From Batkoa obscura (Eukaryota; Entomophthoromycota; Entomophthoromycetes; Entomophthorales; Batkoaceae), in contig JASVEC010000005.1 of NCBI GenBank assembly GCA_030770535.1, positions 1,178,001 through 1,242,000 on the forward strand: DNA of 64,000 nt, read 5' to 3'. This document shows positions 9,241 through 21,456 of this stretch, piece after piece; within the stretch, counting starts at the first letter, position 1; each line of letters starts with the position of its first letter. Position numbers and translations under genes: made by a program. The notes under the pieces were generated by a model that was given only the letters and a program-made list of their open reading frames with translations, ran no database searches and was not told the origin of the DNA.

Positions 9241-9936
9241 TTTGCATTTATAGCTTTCAAATGCTTTGGTTGTATTATATACTGAGGGGTTTGAACTACC
9301 GTTGTAGTATTTTATTCTAGTAAGGAAATTAGTCAAAAGCCCCAATCACTGTATTTGATACATAGTAATACTCTTTATTTAGTTTAACTAAATTATAACT
9401 CTTTCACCTTTTTTCTGTTCTATTTATCTTGAATAATACTCTAGATCTGTATTCTGAGTACCATATAAACCCTGGTATAACCAAGTATGAAAAAACTTAC
9501 AATTGCAGTAAATAAATAGTATGGTACACTTTTTATAACATTACAAATATCATATAAAAAGTTGAAATGAAGAAGTAAGAAAATTTGGTTCATCAAAAAC
9601 TATGGTACAAAAAGTATACTGCATTATTTAGTGCAATCGTAACCATTTTTTCGTACTTGGCTATGAAGTAAAATATAAAATATAAAATATAAAATATAAA
9701 AAAAATACAAACATGTGCATTTGTTATTGTATAAATATATTATAATAAATAGAATGTCATTGGTTCGGTATTTAAAACGATTAAAAATTATTAATATTTA
9801 TTAGTATAAGAGAGATAAGGAATAAAAGGGGGTAAAAATAGATTTATAAGAATTAGAAAATAGAAATAAATAATCTAAATAGAAACATACAATTATAAAT
9901 AAATATTGATATTAGATAATATAAACTTAGAACTAA
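9241..9936. other. Intergenic with short tandem repeat
   Basis: No gene. Contains the AAAATAT heptamer array and the 3' flank of the RhoGAP gene. Confidence 0.6.
9668..9699. repeat. Heptamer tandem repeat (AAAATAT)
   Basis: About four tandem copies of a 7-bp unit followed by an A-rich run. Confidence 0.7.
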
Positions 9937-12900
9937 TTAAGCTATTTCATTCGATTTACTTTCCATTTCTTCTTCACTGAATTCTTCAATGGTATGTAAT
10001 TCCGTTATATCATCTTCATCTTCATTTTCATTTTCATTTTCCGATTCAATAATATCCGAATTAGCATCTGAAATAGTAGGAGGATATTGAGTAGGAACAA
10101 ATTCCTCAATACTAGAAACTTCAATCTCCTCCCCAGTTAATCCAGTTTCATCTAATTCTTTACCATTGATATTTAATCCTCTTTCATTATGAACAATTTC
10201 ACTTGGCATCATATCTCTATATAAAATCGAATTCCTATTATCTCGAAATCCATCATCTAATACCATTCGAGTTCTAGCAATTGGTGAATTGTTATTAATT
10301 ACTGTTGATGTTGGATTTTGTACTCCTTCTACTACATGAGTCAATTGAGAACCTGTATAATCACTATTAACTTGTTTGGGTGAGGCATCCCCTTTTTCGT
10401 TAATCCAAAAGATATGCTCAAATTCTAATATCATTAAGGAAAATACACCAGCTGGTATAGCTAATGTTGGTACAAAAACAATACCAATATTACGTAAGGT
10501 CATTTTATTGATATCCGATTTTTCAACAATTCGAATTAAGTGAGCAATTAAAGTACGTAATGTGGTATAATTTGCTATTGGTAAAGCACATACTAATCTC
10601 CCTAATTCATTCACTTTATCATTTCTTTCTGGTAATTCTATAATTTATTATAAATTTTTATATTAATTTAACTTAATTTAAAAACTAAAATTTACCAATG
10701 ATTTTTACAAATTCGGGTTGTAATTCATTTGTAAGTATAAAACTTGGCATTTCTCTTAAATATAATTTAAGTAATCCTGCAATAGTATGAACATCGTATC
10801 GTTTAGAAGCTTTAACAAGATTATAATCGCCCTCTAATAAAAATAAAATATGAAGATACAAATTAGTTATGGCTATAATATAAAATTATAAAAAACTAAA
10901 TTACCATAATCAAATTTTTCTTTCAAGGTTTGAATATCTGCTGAAGAACCTGATAACCGATAAATACCCTCTTCTAAGTATGCTAAAATCATAAAGTAAA
11001 TAGATGAAGCTAATTAAGACATTATAATTAAGTACCTTGATGCTTTTCTAGGTACTCAACACAACGATAAACAACGGCAGGTAAATTAAGATCCGGTTTA
11101 ATTTTTCCTTTAAGGATGGATTCTTCTAGTAATACACCAAACACTTTACTTTGATTCATAGCTTTCTTATTAAATGCATCTAAAATAAAATAAATTCATA
11201 TTTAAATTTAATAGAATCAAATGATTTGTTTTTACCTGCAAAAAAATTCTTTGTATTCCAATGAAATGTTTTCCTTTGAGTTCTTTTTTGTGCTTTAATA
11301 TTAATTTCTTTTTTGATTGGTTTAGTTGAATCCATAAAATCTAAAACTTTATTTTTTTTAGTAAATTTATCTAATATAGATGGTTCATTAGATTGTGGTA
11401 ATGAAGAAGATAATTGGCTGGGATTAGGAATTGTATCGCTTTGATTTGAAAAAGTAGATTGAGGTGATGTAGGTCGATTTTTAACTGGTGTTTTATTGGA
11501 AGTGAAGCTTTCTTGTGACTTAAAGCTTTTTAATTTATTTAATTCCGAATTATTTACTTCTTTAGTATCCGTTATATTAGCATAATAATTGAGTGCTAAT
11601 ATCCATTCTTCCCAATCTTTTATATTATTTATAAAGAATATATGTTTAATAATATTTCCTTTCCTATTCTCTAATATAGTAATTGCATAAAGATATTGTC
11701 CAAATTGTTCTGAATGTAAAGTAGCAACGGTTGATTTTGATATTTGTGCCCTATATAAATTAATTGTTCCAAGATGTGGACCTTCTTCCTATTTATATTT
11801 TATTAATAAAAAAAACCGAAAAAAATGAATAAACTTACAGATTCAAAATATTCCAAAAACATACTGTTTAAGACGAAAAATCTTAATTTCAATTTTCCAA
11901 GTTTTTTACCACGTTTTAATAATTTACCCGATTTAAACATAGGACGGTGAGGTAAATTTTGATCATTAGTTTCATCCAATGGAAGTGGTGGCGGTATTAT
12001 TATATCTGATACTAAAAATAACCACAAAGAACCAGGGGTATTAGAAAGTGGTATTTCTTTATCTAAACTTAAAAGTTCTATTAAATACATTTCTATCTTT
12101 TTATCTGCCGATTCCACCGTAAATTGTGGTAACCCTGGCATTTTATCATTTAGTTTATCTGGTAATTCTTTTTTAAACTAAAAAATATTAATAATAAGTT
12201 GGTAATTTTGATTGATGTTTTACCATTTCATCTAACAACATCATTTTTTTCCATGTTTTTTCTAATCGGTTGATTTGAATAAAATTAGCATTAACGTCAT
12301 TTGTAGTGCAACTAATTGGAATTCCATAAACTGTTAGATTTATAGTTGGATTATTACTGGTAGTATCAATTGTATGTACTTCTAATTTAATTTTTTTAAA
12401 ATGTTTTTGAATTAATATTGCTTCTTTAGTTATTTCTTCCAATTCACTTTGCGTTTTTTCAATTAAAGAGGGCGAGTTATTACTTGACTCTTCACTTTCA
12501 TTAACTACCTTACCCCTATTTACATGATGATTGTTTCTAACGTCTTTTTCTGTAGATAATACTTGGTTTAATTTCTTTGGATCATCTAAAAGTAAACTTG
12601 ATGCACTTTGTTTTTTCTTAAGTTTAATTTCTTCTTTAAAAGTTGCAAATCCTTCTTCAGATCTACTTGTTCTTGTTCGCCTTATGTCGGATCTGACATT
12701 TTGATTTAAATTCAAAATTGTATCATCCTCATTAAAATTTCGACCTACACTATTTGGTTCCGATTCAATAACTTCAGTAATTTCCGGAATTTGGGATTCT
12801 TGTAAGATAATGTTTTCCTTCAATTCAGTAACCTCAATGTCTTTTTGAGTTTCATCATCAGTATGAAGTAAAGGAGGTAATATAGGTTGATTATTATTAT

Positions 12901-14539
12901 TATTTGTGTGATTATTCAACTCATTAACTCCATTTGGATTAAAATCAGGTTCTTGGTTTTCATTAGATGTGAATATTTTTGATGTTGAACTGAATACTTC
13001 AATTTTTGAACCTTGTATAGCTAAATGAGAAAACTCTTCTTCAGGTGGAACATTAGATATAAATCCTGCATCTGCATCAAAATCCGAATCGTTAGAAGCT
13101 GTTGAACTTAAATAGCCATCATTTAAATTTTGATCAAAGGTATCCGGCACTGCTTGAGGAGGGCTTGGAATATAAATCATCGGTCTTTGATTGTCAGAAC
13201 TGAGATTACTAGCTTTAACATCTTCAGTTATCTCTTCTTTTTCCAATCCTAAATTTTCTGAATCTATTGGGTCTGTACGAGCTGTCTTATATACATCCTC
13301 TGCTTCATCATGGCCAGATAAAGTAGAATGGACAGAAGGAATAGAATCTCTATGATTAGAAAACCTACTACTTAATGAAGTAGACTTAGAATGTGATTTT
13401 TTATTTTCTGCTATGTTTGATCCTTCATCGTTATTTTTTAATATTGATTTTTGAGATAATGCAGTTGGGGGTCTAACTGAGCTTTCTGAAAGCGAACGGT
13501 GTACTTTGTTCACTGTCTCTTTTTCCGCGGGTTCTATTGACGCTACCTCAGTAGTATTGTTTATCTGAGAATTATAAATCAAATTTGCCTTTTCCTCTTC
13601 TTCAGCATTTCTACTTAGGTTTACCTCGGATGAAAAATCATTATTCAAATCTGCCTTTTTAGTTTTCCCTTTTCTAAGATCTGGTATCCTATTATTAGGA
13701 AGTCTTAACATCTCTTCTTTTTCAACAATAGTAGGTAAATATTTTTTTTCATTTTCTTTCACAATTGGTGGATCTCCACGATTTCTTAAATTTGATCTTG
13801 GCGGAATTGATAACTTTGATTTGGAATCTTGTGGTGAAACAAGTTCTTTATCTTGTTTTGAATTTAAAGCATCGAGGCTTATCATATGTGAAGATTGTAG
13901 ATTATTTTTTAAGTTTGGAATATATAATCGTGGGGCAGAGGAGGCTTTATGTAAGCCCATCTTTCCTTTGAGCTTATTTTGATTTCCATTCCATTCATCT
14001 TCATTTTTTATAATAGCATTAGAATGTATTTCTTGATCTAAGGTAGTTACATCTTCTAGAGGTTTCAATTGAAATTTTTCGTCGATAATCGATTGAGTTT
14101 TTTGTGCTCTACTAATTTCATTATCAAAATTTAAATCTTCAACCAGCGAAGGTTTATTAGTGTGTGCAATAGATTCTTCCAAAATTTCATTACCTTCTAC
14201 TTTTTCTTTTGAATTATTATCACTATCTTGATTTAAATTATTTTCCCCATCGTTTTTTTTAATATCGTTTTTTGAATTGGAATCTTTTCTTCTAGATAAT
14301 AGTGGCACCTTATTTCCATTAGATTCCATTTTGATCTTCTTTTTAAGCTCTGGACTAGAGTTAACGATCTTTTGAAGTTGATGCACAATAAGTCGTTGTT
14401 TTTCGATAATTTTCCATAACTGCTTATTCTGTTCTCTAAGCTCATCTCTTTCTTCAATCACTTTTTCAAACGTTTCTAATTCCGGTGATACATTATTATA
14501 TACGTCAATCACAGAGTCAATCCTTTCTCGCGACGTCAT
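9937..14539 (-). CDS. Rho GTPase-activating protein with coiled coil, PX and PH domains (Bem3-like)
   Basis: Seven exons; introns at 12178-12223, 11789-11838, 11180-11235, 10983-11035, 10834-10904 and 10638-10695 all have GT-AG ends and leave one frame of 1422 residues. The N-terminus (about 20-70) is a coiled coil, followed by 500 residues of Ser/Asn-rich disordered sequence. A PX-like region (IKLEVHTI... through LPQFTVESADKKIEMYL) comes next, then a PH domain starting KSGKLLKRGKKLGKLKLRFF, and a C-terminal RhoGAP domain. The arginine finger is visible as EGIYRLSG, and the later helices as IANYTTLRTLIAHL and NKMTLRNIGIVFVPTL. This domain order is that of yeast Bem3, which switches off Cdc42 at sites of polar growth. 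The last 150 residues are acidic. The start ATG at 14539 is the first in the open frame; no TATA box is evident. Confidence 0.92.
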
Positions 14540-15935
14540 CTTTTAACCTATATATCATTCAATTTATAGAATATTAAAATAGTATCTTCTTACAGTTATT
14601 AGTTTCAATTTTAAATAAAGAGTACTCAATAAATCAAGTTAATGTACAATGGGATACTTATTGATTATTACAACTGCTCAATTAATAAATTAAACTTAAG
14701 GTAAATAAGATGGTAAGAGCCACTGTTAAAATCAAATCAAATAGTTGGATTTTGAAATTAAATGGATTTCATAGGCTGATTGAAGTTAATATTTTACCAA
14801 ACGTTGGTTTTAGAATTTTAAGATCTTTCTCATGATGGACTATGTCATGAGAACAACAATTAATTGTTGTTTGAACTTTAATTTAGTGATATTTAATTTA
14901 TGATTTCAATAGAGAACTTTGTCTATTCTTTTTTTATTATGCTTTGATTTTATATAATTTAATGAAGAAAACTAATTAATTATACATATAACAATATAGT
15001 AATACTGTTCTAAATTTTACATTGCTTTGTATATAGGTACTTTACTGATCTTATTGGTAAATAGATAGCTTAAAAATCACACTTAATATTATTTTTATAT
15101 TATTCTTATATAAAAATAATATAATTAAATCAATACTTTTATAGTAATATTTTATACAACGAAATTGTTGATTACAATGATAAACCATACAAGTCCTCGT
15201 TTTAATTGTAATCTTAAAATTAGTAATAAATGTTGCAATTAATTGATATTTCTATTTATAAATTATACAATTACAACTTTTAAATTATCATTGAATATTA
15301 TCGACTTCTTCAAAGTTTTTATTTTGACATTGGATTTGAGATTATACTACTATTGTTATAAAAAGAATCAGTAGCTGAATTAGTCATTAAAGTATATACG
15401 TATATACCAAATTTTAAGAGTATGAAATTTATTTATTTTCAAAAACAGTGTACTTTTTATTTTAAATATGGGTAAGTTTAAAAGCTTGGTTAAAATTTAA
15501 GGATGAAATTTATCATTTCACTTTCTTTGTCTATTTTCTATGTAGAGTAAATTTTTGAAAAAATCTTAAATAATGGATAAAAAAACGTTCGCATGTGAGT
15601 AATTTTAAAATTAAGCAAAAAGCAACTAATCTCATAACACCTTGTGCTTAATTCGCAACTTTTGCTAAAATCCAAATTGGACAAAATTGAGCCAAGCTTT
15701 TGAGCTAACCCATATATAAAAATCATTAGCCAAAATGAGATGACTATTTATAAAGTAAATAACTCAGACACTACAAGTATACAGGCACTGAGATCTAAGT
15801 ATCTCTGAAAACAAACTCTATATCCTTATTATCAGCATTAGAGTATGGTCTAAAACATTAAAAAGGTTTGTCGAGTATAACCTCAGATGTCATATTAAAT
15901 AAAAGCCATCACTAAAAATCCATTAATAAAATATA
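14540..15935. other. Intergenic, 1.4 kb
   Basis: AT-rich, no reading frame with coding character and no recognised RNA gene. A 62-codon open stretch at 15538-15726 has no start context or homology that I can see. Confidence 0.5.
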
Positions 15936-16035
15936 TGAAGATGTTTTTTTTGTTTCATTATTTTTTCTATCTTTTAAGCGCTATTTAAGTGGAAAAATTG
16001 TTAGTAAAATTCTTAAACATAAAAATACATCCCCA
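15936..16035 (-). repeat. MITE copy
   Basis: Starts TGAAGATGTTTTTTTTG and ends ACATCCCCA, TA on both sides. It lies just beyond the 3' end of the tyrosinase gene. Confidence 0.88.
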
Positions 16036-16106
16036 TATCTTTATTAGATTTTAAAAGTTGTTGAAACATTATTTATAGCCCAAATAAAAAACAAAATCAT
16101 TTATAA

Positions 16107-17252
16107 TCAAGGAGTATATTTATGAAGATAATCAGTTATAGCATCTTTTTTTTCCAATTCTCGAACTTTTTCTACTGGGATATTAAACATTTTTAAATAT
16201 TCTCTTGAAATTAACTTCGATGCTGTTTCTTTCATAAGATCTGTAGAGCTACTAGACCTGTCCTCAAAAATCAATTCACCAAATACATATTTAGCGTCAA
16301 ACTCATCTAATTCACTGTTACTTAATGTTTGATTTTTAGGCTTTACATATGGTTTAATTTCGATTTTTTCACTTCTATTAATACTACTAATTATCTCCGA
16401 ATCAAAGCTATCTTCACTATAGTTAACACACAAGCTGTCATCTGAATTTAAGCCTTGTTCAATAGTAGCACTCCAAGGTACTACGAATGTATTTAATGGA
16501 AGGTGATAGAAATTGGCCTGGCTAGGGTTACGCTTTTGCCAAACATAAAATAATTTATCAACAAACGCATGATGAGACCAAAAGATAGGATCATTTGGAG
16601 ATGCATGAGTTCCAAATTCTCCACCAATTGCAGAATGTACGGTTCCATGGGGCGCATACTCAAGATCATTACAAAACTTGTCAATTGTAGCTAAGCTAAA
16701 GTAATTGGTATTAAGAACATAGCGACTGGTACTAGAAAGAGTAAAATTAGTCTTTCTTTGTAAGCAGTGCTCTTGGTTATTACCGTTTACTCGATAGTAT
16801 CCTTTAAAGTCTCTAAATTGACCATCAATGACACACTGATCTGATCCACTTCTACCACCAAAATACCTATCACTGAATACCATATCCTCATGTGCACGTT
16901 CATTGTTTTTAGTCCAATCCCAATATGGGATAGTCACACTTGGATCAATTTTTTGCAATTCTTTTTCCATGAAATATAAGAAATAACGATGCCAGATTAA
17001 AAACAAAGGAGTATTATGGATGTCTTTAGCAAATTTTAAATGAATCCCTGCAAAGGAATCATAGATCGTTGGCTTTGGACCATTATTTAAAGCCTTTACG
17101 CTATCAAAATAAGCCTTTAATTCATACTCATTTAAGTCTTTGATATTCTTTCTCGTCTTTATGTTCCCAGCACATGGCTCTATCTCCTGAGATAGCCCCA
17201 ATTGACATATACTCAATACTATTAAAGTGATGGATTTTAGGTTGAAAAACAT
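16107..17252 (-). CDS. Secreted tyrosinase (type 3 copper oxidase)
   Basis: Intronless, 381 residues. Residues 1-21 are a signal peptide (hydrophobic LKSITLIVLSICQLGLS). The CuA site has His71, His79 and His88 within IHLKFAKDIHNTPLFLIWHR; the CuB site has His202 and His206 (HGTVHSAIGG) and His228 in DPIFWSHHAFVDKLFYVW. PYWDWT at 109-113 is the usual tyrosinase core segment. All six copper ligands are therefore present and the enzyme should hydroxylate phenols or oxidise catechols to quinones, in melanin formation or defence. It is close in size to the short secreted tyrosinases rather than the 550-600-residue fungal melanin enzymes, so it lacks the long C-terminal shielding domain. Promoter: TATA-like element at 17331-17340. 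The first ATG gives the signal peptide, which supports the start. Confidence 0.93.
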   Translation of the reverse strand: MFFNLKSITLIVLSICQLGLSQEIEPCAGNIKTRKNIKDLNEYELKAYFDSVKALNNGPKPTIYDSFAGIHLKFAKDIHNTPLFLIWHRYFLYFMEKELQKIDPSVTIPYWDWTKNNERAHEDMVFSDRYFGGRSGSDQCVIDGQFRDFKGYYRVNGNNQEHCLQRKTNFTLSSTSRYVLNTNYFSLATIDKFCNDLEYAPHGTVHSAIGGEFGTHASPNDPIFWSHHAFVDKLFYVWQKRNPSQANFYHLPLNTFVVPWSATIEQGLNSDDSLCVNYSEDSFDSEIISSINRSEKIEIKPYVKPKNQTLSNSELDEFDAKYVFGELIFEDRSSSSTDLMKETASKLISREYLKMFNIPVEKVRELEKKDAITDYLHKYTP

Positions 17253-17952
17253 GGTGTAATAGGATCAACTTTAGATTTTACAGAATTCTTTTTCAAAAAG
17301 GTAAATTGTTGAATTTCATTCACCTTGCATTTTATATATAATAATTCTTGGCATCATCTTATTAATTTAAACTTAGAATTGTGTTTAGCTATATGAACTA
17401 ATGATCTCAGATTAAGAGTCTCCCGTTTTTAGGAAAGTTATAATTGATTTCAAGTCTATTAATTACATACAACTTATTGGTTCTTTTGTAAATTGTTTAT
17501 TCTTGTATAGATGAATAGGTATTGTGCTATTCATTAAACTTAGATTTTTTAATAGAACTTTTCAACTTCAAAAAGAAATATTCATATTAATAGAAAAAAA
17601 CAAATACTTTATACCTTGAGTAACAGTGTTGTATTCTTAGATAGGGCTAGTAGAAGTTGTTTTTTAACATAGTTTGTAAAAATAAGCCGAAGTATACCAC
17701 TATTTAACGATTACAAGAATCAAAATAAACAAAAAATTTATTAAGTTATTTTATGCATGCCAATGTTATTTGCAAAAACTACGAATCCATTTAATGCTAT
17801 AGTCAACATCCCTATAGGTTTGTAACAAAATAACGAAAGCCTGCTACTTCTATATAAATATAATATACAATTTACAACAATCCATTTAATACACATAATT
17901 ATTAAATGGTATCTTACTAGGGAAACATTTTGTTTATTAAATATTTACTATA
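17253..17952. other. Upstream region of the tyrosinase gene
   Basis: Non-coding AT-rich sequence; only the TATA-like element near its left end stands out. Confidence 0.5.
17331..17340 (-). promoter_or_regulatory. TATA-like box of the tyrosinase gene
   Basis: TATATATAAA on the minus strand, about 80 bp before the ATG at 17252. Confidence 0.45.
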
Positions 17953-18052
17953 TGGGGGTGTTTTTTTGGCTTCATCACTCTTTTCATCTTTTAATCACTA
18001 TTTGAGTAGAAAAATTGGTAGTAAAATTCTTAAACGCAAAAATACATCTCCA
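17953..18052 (-). repeat. MITE copy
   Basis: Starts TGGGGGTGTTTTTTTGG and ends ACATCTCCA. Confidence 0.88.
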
Positions 18053-18274
18053 ATATTGTCTTTAAAGGTCATTTAAAAAAGATTTGAAAAAAATTAGAAA
18101 TTATTAAAAAGTTAGTTACTCTCAATATCACTTTAACATAAAATATTGATAAACTTAATAACCCTTGAATTAAAAATTACATTAAATACTATATTGGTTA
18201 ATAAAGCTATAAAGCTTTGTAAAAGTTCTATTTAAAGATACAAGTTAAAAAAGTAAATAGATCTAAAGAGTATG

Positions 18275-18369
18275 TGAGGATATATTTTTTTGTTTGAATT
18301 TTACTAACAATCTTTCCGCTCAAGTAGCGCTTAAAAATGGAAAAAATGATGAAGCCAAAAACATCTCCA
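18275..18369 (+). repeat. MITE copy
   Basis: Starts TGAGGATATATTTTTTTG and ends ACATCTCCA. The 61-codon open stretch across it (18228-18413, minus) is just repeat sequence. Confidence 0.88.
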
Positions 18370-19194
18370 TATAAACCATTTTCAGCAAAAAGCCTTAAAT
18401 TAATATAAGTCAAAATTTCAAGCAGTATAAGAATTCTGTTTTCCTAAAATTTTCAAAACTAATATAATAGCATTACTATCACATACCAACTTTTAAGCAA
18501 TAGTCAAATAGTAACTGACTTTTGGATCCATTCAAAACAATAGCTAAAATTAAAAATAATTAAAAGCTTAGGTTAAAATTTTAATTTTTTGGCTACTCTA
18601 AATAAGTTATTTAGTTGCTATATATTTTAAATTATATGTATATACTAAAGGTTGTTAAAGTTTACAAGCAACTCAAATAAAAATGCAAGTATACAAGCGA
18701 ACCTTATGTCAAAGACGCAAAAAACATGTGCTTTAGGTTTAAACGATCAAAGTTATATTAAAAGACTCAAACTAGTCTTGTATCCTTAAAAATAAATTAT
18801 AAATAGACTAGTGAGCCTCTCGAAGCTGCCTGTATAGTATCTAGTTACTTGGCACAATTATTATTTTTCATGGCGCATATTTGATTTGATTTGATATTTT
18901 AAAATGTCTAGCTGTTACTAAATAACTATAAGTATTAAAAAAACGTACAAAATGGCACAATGGTTATATTATAGTATTAATAATATCCTCAAGTGCTACT
19001 AAATGTCGTTTATAACTATAATTTTTGACGATTCATAAAGTTATCATAGTAGAATAAAAATTTATATTTTTAGCCAATAAAAACTGAAGATTAGATGAAG
19101 TTTATGGATATTTGGAATATTTTAATTATTAATCTAGTTTTAATCTGATAATTTTCGGCTAATAATATATCTTTTAAACATATTTATCCAATTG
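18370..19194. other. Intergenic upstream of the RNR small-subunit gene
   Basis: AT-rich, no gene recognised. Confidence 0.5.
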
Positions 19195-19330
19195 AATTTA
19201 CTATGAATTATTTCATTCTCTTTTTTTAAAATTCTTCTTGATCTTCCAATCAGAGTAACTAAAACCTTTGAACGCGTTCGGAGTCTGACCAATTAAGCTT
19301 AATAAAATGGCAATTCAATCGATAGATAGC
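19195..19330 (-). pseudogene. Relic fragment related to the gene at position 1-144
   Basis: On the minus strand the sequence LIGQTPNAFKGFSYSDWKIK matches the C-terminal peptide at 1-144; the stretch AATTGGTCAGACTCCGA is identical in both. A TGA lies in the same frame shortly upstream and the ending is lost. It is a short orphan fragment sitting 150-290 bp before the RNR ATG. Confidence 0.65.
19272..19277 (+). promoter_or_regulatory. ACGCGT box (possible MCB element) upstream of RNR
   Basis: ACGCGT, the MBF-type cell-cycle box that drives G1/S genes such as ribonucleotide reductase in ascomycetes, lies about 210 bp before the ATG. It falls inside the relic described above, so it may be a by-product of that sequence rather than a selected site. 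Confidence 0.3.
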
Positions 19331-19426
19331 TTCACGTAATTCCTGGTTAATCCAATCATATTTTGCCTTTTAGTCCAATCAATAGTTTAAATAACGAAAA
19401 ATGATTTAATGATATTGATTCAAGAG

Positions 19427-19434
19427 TATAAAAG
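19427..19434 (+). promoter_or_regulatory. TATA box of the RNR small-subunit gene
   Basis: TATAAAAG 52 bp before the ATG at 19487. Confidence 0.55.
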
Positions 19435-19486
19435 CTAAATTAATCGCGACGATATTTTTCTATCTTTCCTTTAAATTTTCTCACCA

Positions 19487-20668
19487 ATGTCTTCAGCTGA
19501 TAAAAATATTGCTCCAGTTATAACTAAGCCTCAAATCCAAGAATCTAGCAGAGATATTAGCACCAGCGCTGGTGCTACTAAACCATCTGAGACTGAGACT
19601 GAGGAAGAATCCAGACTTGCTTTACTCCATAAAGAAGCTCATAAGTTAACTACTGAGGAGCTCATCGAACGCGTTCGTGAAATTGAAGCTGATGAACCAC
19701 TTCTACAAGCCAACCCAAGTCGTTTTGTGATTTTCCCTATCAAATACCATGATATCTGGAGAATGTATAAGAAAGCTGAAGCTTCCTTTTGGACCGCCGA
19801 AGAGGTGGATCTTTCTAAGGATGGTGATGATTGGAATAAGCTTACCGATGGTGAACGTCACTTTGTTACTTATATCTTAGCTTTCTTTGCTGCTTCCGAT
19901 GGTATCGTTAATGAGAACCTTGTTGAACGTTTTTGCAATGAAGTTCAATTTTCCGAAGCTCGATTTTTCTATGGATTCCAAATTATGATTGAAAATGTTC
20001 ACTCTGAGATGTACTCTTTGTTAATTGATACTTATATCCGTGATCCTATTGAACGTGATTTCCTTTTCCGTGCTGTTGATACTATCCCATGTATTCAAAA
20101 GAAAGCTAATTGGGCACTCCGTTGGATTTCGGATCACCAAGTATCTTTTGCTGAACGTTTAATTGCTTTTGCTGCTGTTGAAGGTATATTTTTCTCTGGT
20201 GCCTTTGCTTCTATTTTCTGGCTTCGTAAACGTGGCCTTATGCCAGGTCTTACCTTTTCTAATGAATTGATTTCTCGTGATGAAGGTCTTCATTGTGACT
20301 TTGCTTGCTTATTATTTGGTTATATCAGCCATAAACCATCTCGTGAAACAATCAATCGAATCATTCGTGAAGCAGTTGAAATTGAACAAGAATTTTTAAC
20401 TGATGCATTACCAGTTTCATTAATTGGAATGAATGCTAAACTCATGTCCCAATATATTGAATTTGTTGCTGATCGTCTTTTGATTTCTTTAGGTCAAGTT
20501 AAGATTTATAATGTTGAAAATCCATTTGATTTTATGGATATGATTTCTATGCAAGGAAAAACTAATTTCTTTGAAAAGAAAGTGGCTGAATATCAAAGAG
20601 CTGGTGTTATGGCTTCTCTTTCTAAAGAATCAAATAATATGGCTTTTACCCTCGATGCTGATTTTTAA
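19487..20668 (+). CDS. RNR2: Ribonucleoside-diphosphate reductase small subunit (R2)
   Basis: Intact, intronless, 393 residues. The ferritin-like fold carries every di-iron ligand by alignment with mouse R2: Asp138 ([11 protein letters not shown]), Glu169 and His172 (IENVHSEMY), Glu232 ([10 protein letters not shown]), Glu266 and His269 ([10 protein letters not shown]). The radical tyrosine is Tyr176. The C-terminus FTLDADF is the conserved tail that docks on the large subunit. The enzyme supplies the tyrosyl radical for dNTP synthesis in the cytosol. The first 45 residues are a low-complexity Ser/Thr/Glu tail typical of regulated R2 proteins. Codon use is less AT-biased than the surroundings, as expected of a highly expressed gene. 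Confidence 0.98.
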   Translation: MSSADKNIAPVITKPQIQESSRDISTSAGATKPSETETEEESRLALLHKEAHKLTTEELIERVREIEADEPLLQANPSRFVIFPIKYHDIWRMYKKAEASFWTAEEVDLSKDGDDWNKLTDGERHFVTYILAFFAASDGIVNENLVERFCNEVQFSEARFFYGFQIMIENVHSEMYSLLIDTYIRDPIERDFLFRAVDTIPCIQKKANWALRWISDHQVSFAERLIAFAAVEGIFFSGAFASIFWLRKRGLMPGLTFSNELISRDEGLHCDFACLLFGYISHKPSRETINRIIREAVEIEQEFLTDALPVSLIGMNAKLMSQYIEFVADRLLISLGQVKIYNVENPFDFMDMISMQGKTNFFEKKVAEYQRAGVMASLSKESNNMAFTLDADF

Positions 20669-21456
20669 ACGCATCCATTTTTGATTATTAATCAACAATA
20701 TTTTTTTAAACTTATTTATATCAAATAAACTATATCTTTTATTATTTGTTATTTTTAACTATTCTGATTATCAATTTATTTGTAATATTCTTTTTTCATT
20801 TATAATATTCATTTATTATTTGGTATTTAAAAACTATTTTGAAAAAACTTATTCTAAAAATGTATTCTCTCTACAATCACTTATAATTTATTAGATTATT
20901 GTTTAGTTTAAAGAGTTTAGTTTAAAGAGCGTTATTGAGCACACGTTTAACTTTGGGAAGCTATAGTGGGGATAGGAGCTATTAACAGGATCTCCAACCT
21001 AGGTTTGCTAGTCTCAAGCTAAGACTGTCTTATGGCACTAGGGATGTAAGAATTTTAAACTAGGATTATAAGTAGTTGAGTTTCATTAATCATAACCAGT
21101 TACCAAAGTATACACATAATACATAGAGTTGTTATTCTAAAAGTTTATAATAGTACTCTTACACTATTAGAGTAAATACTTTTATATTATGTCTTTTTTG
21201 AAATGAAATCATAATCTTCAAGATTACTTGAGTAAATACACAATATCGAAAACCTGAGCAAATTAGAATTCAATCTTAATATACATTTCATTCTTACCTT
21301 AAAATAATATATATTTATGATCCATCGCTTCACATTGATAAACGGATTAAATTATACTTCATAAATCCAATGAAGAGTAGTACCCGAAGTTATTCAATAA
21401 AATCTTTATTTTAATAAACTCAATCTTGAAACCATTCTTTGTACTTTATCCATAAT
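20669..21456. other. Intergenic, with a G+C-richer patch
   Basis: No frame with coding character. A patch at about 20935-21060 is noticeably less AT-rich and contains a small hairpin (AGTCT-caagcta-AGACT); no tRNA or known RNA family can be fitted to it. Confidence 0.45.

Noticed and set aside
15538-15726. 62-codon frame on the minus strand
   Set aside because: No homology, no promoter and AT-driven composition; not supported as a gene.
18228-18413. 61-codon open frame on the minus strand
   Set aside because: Mostly MITE sequence.
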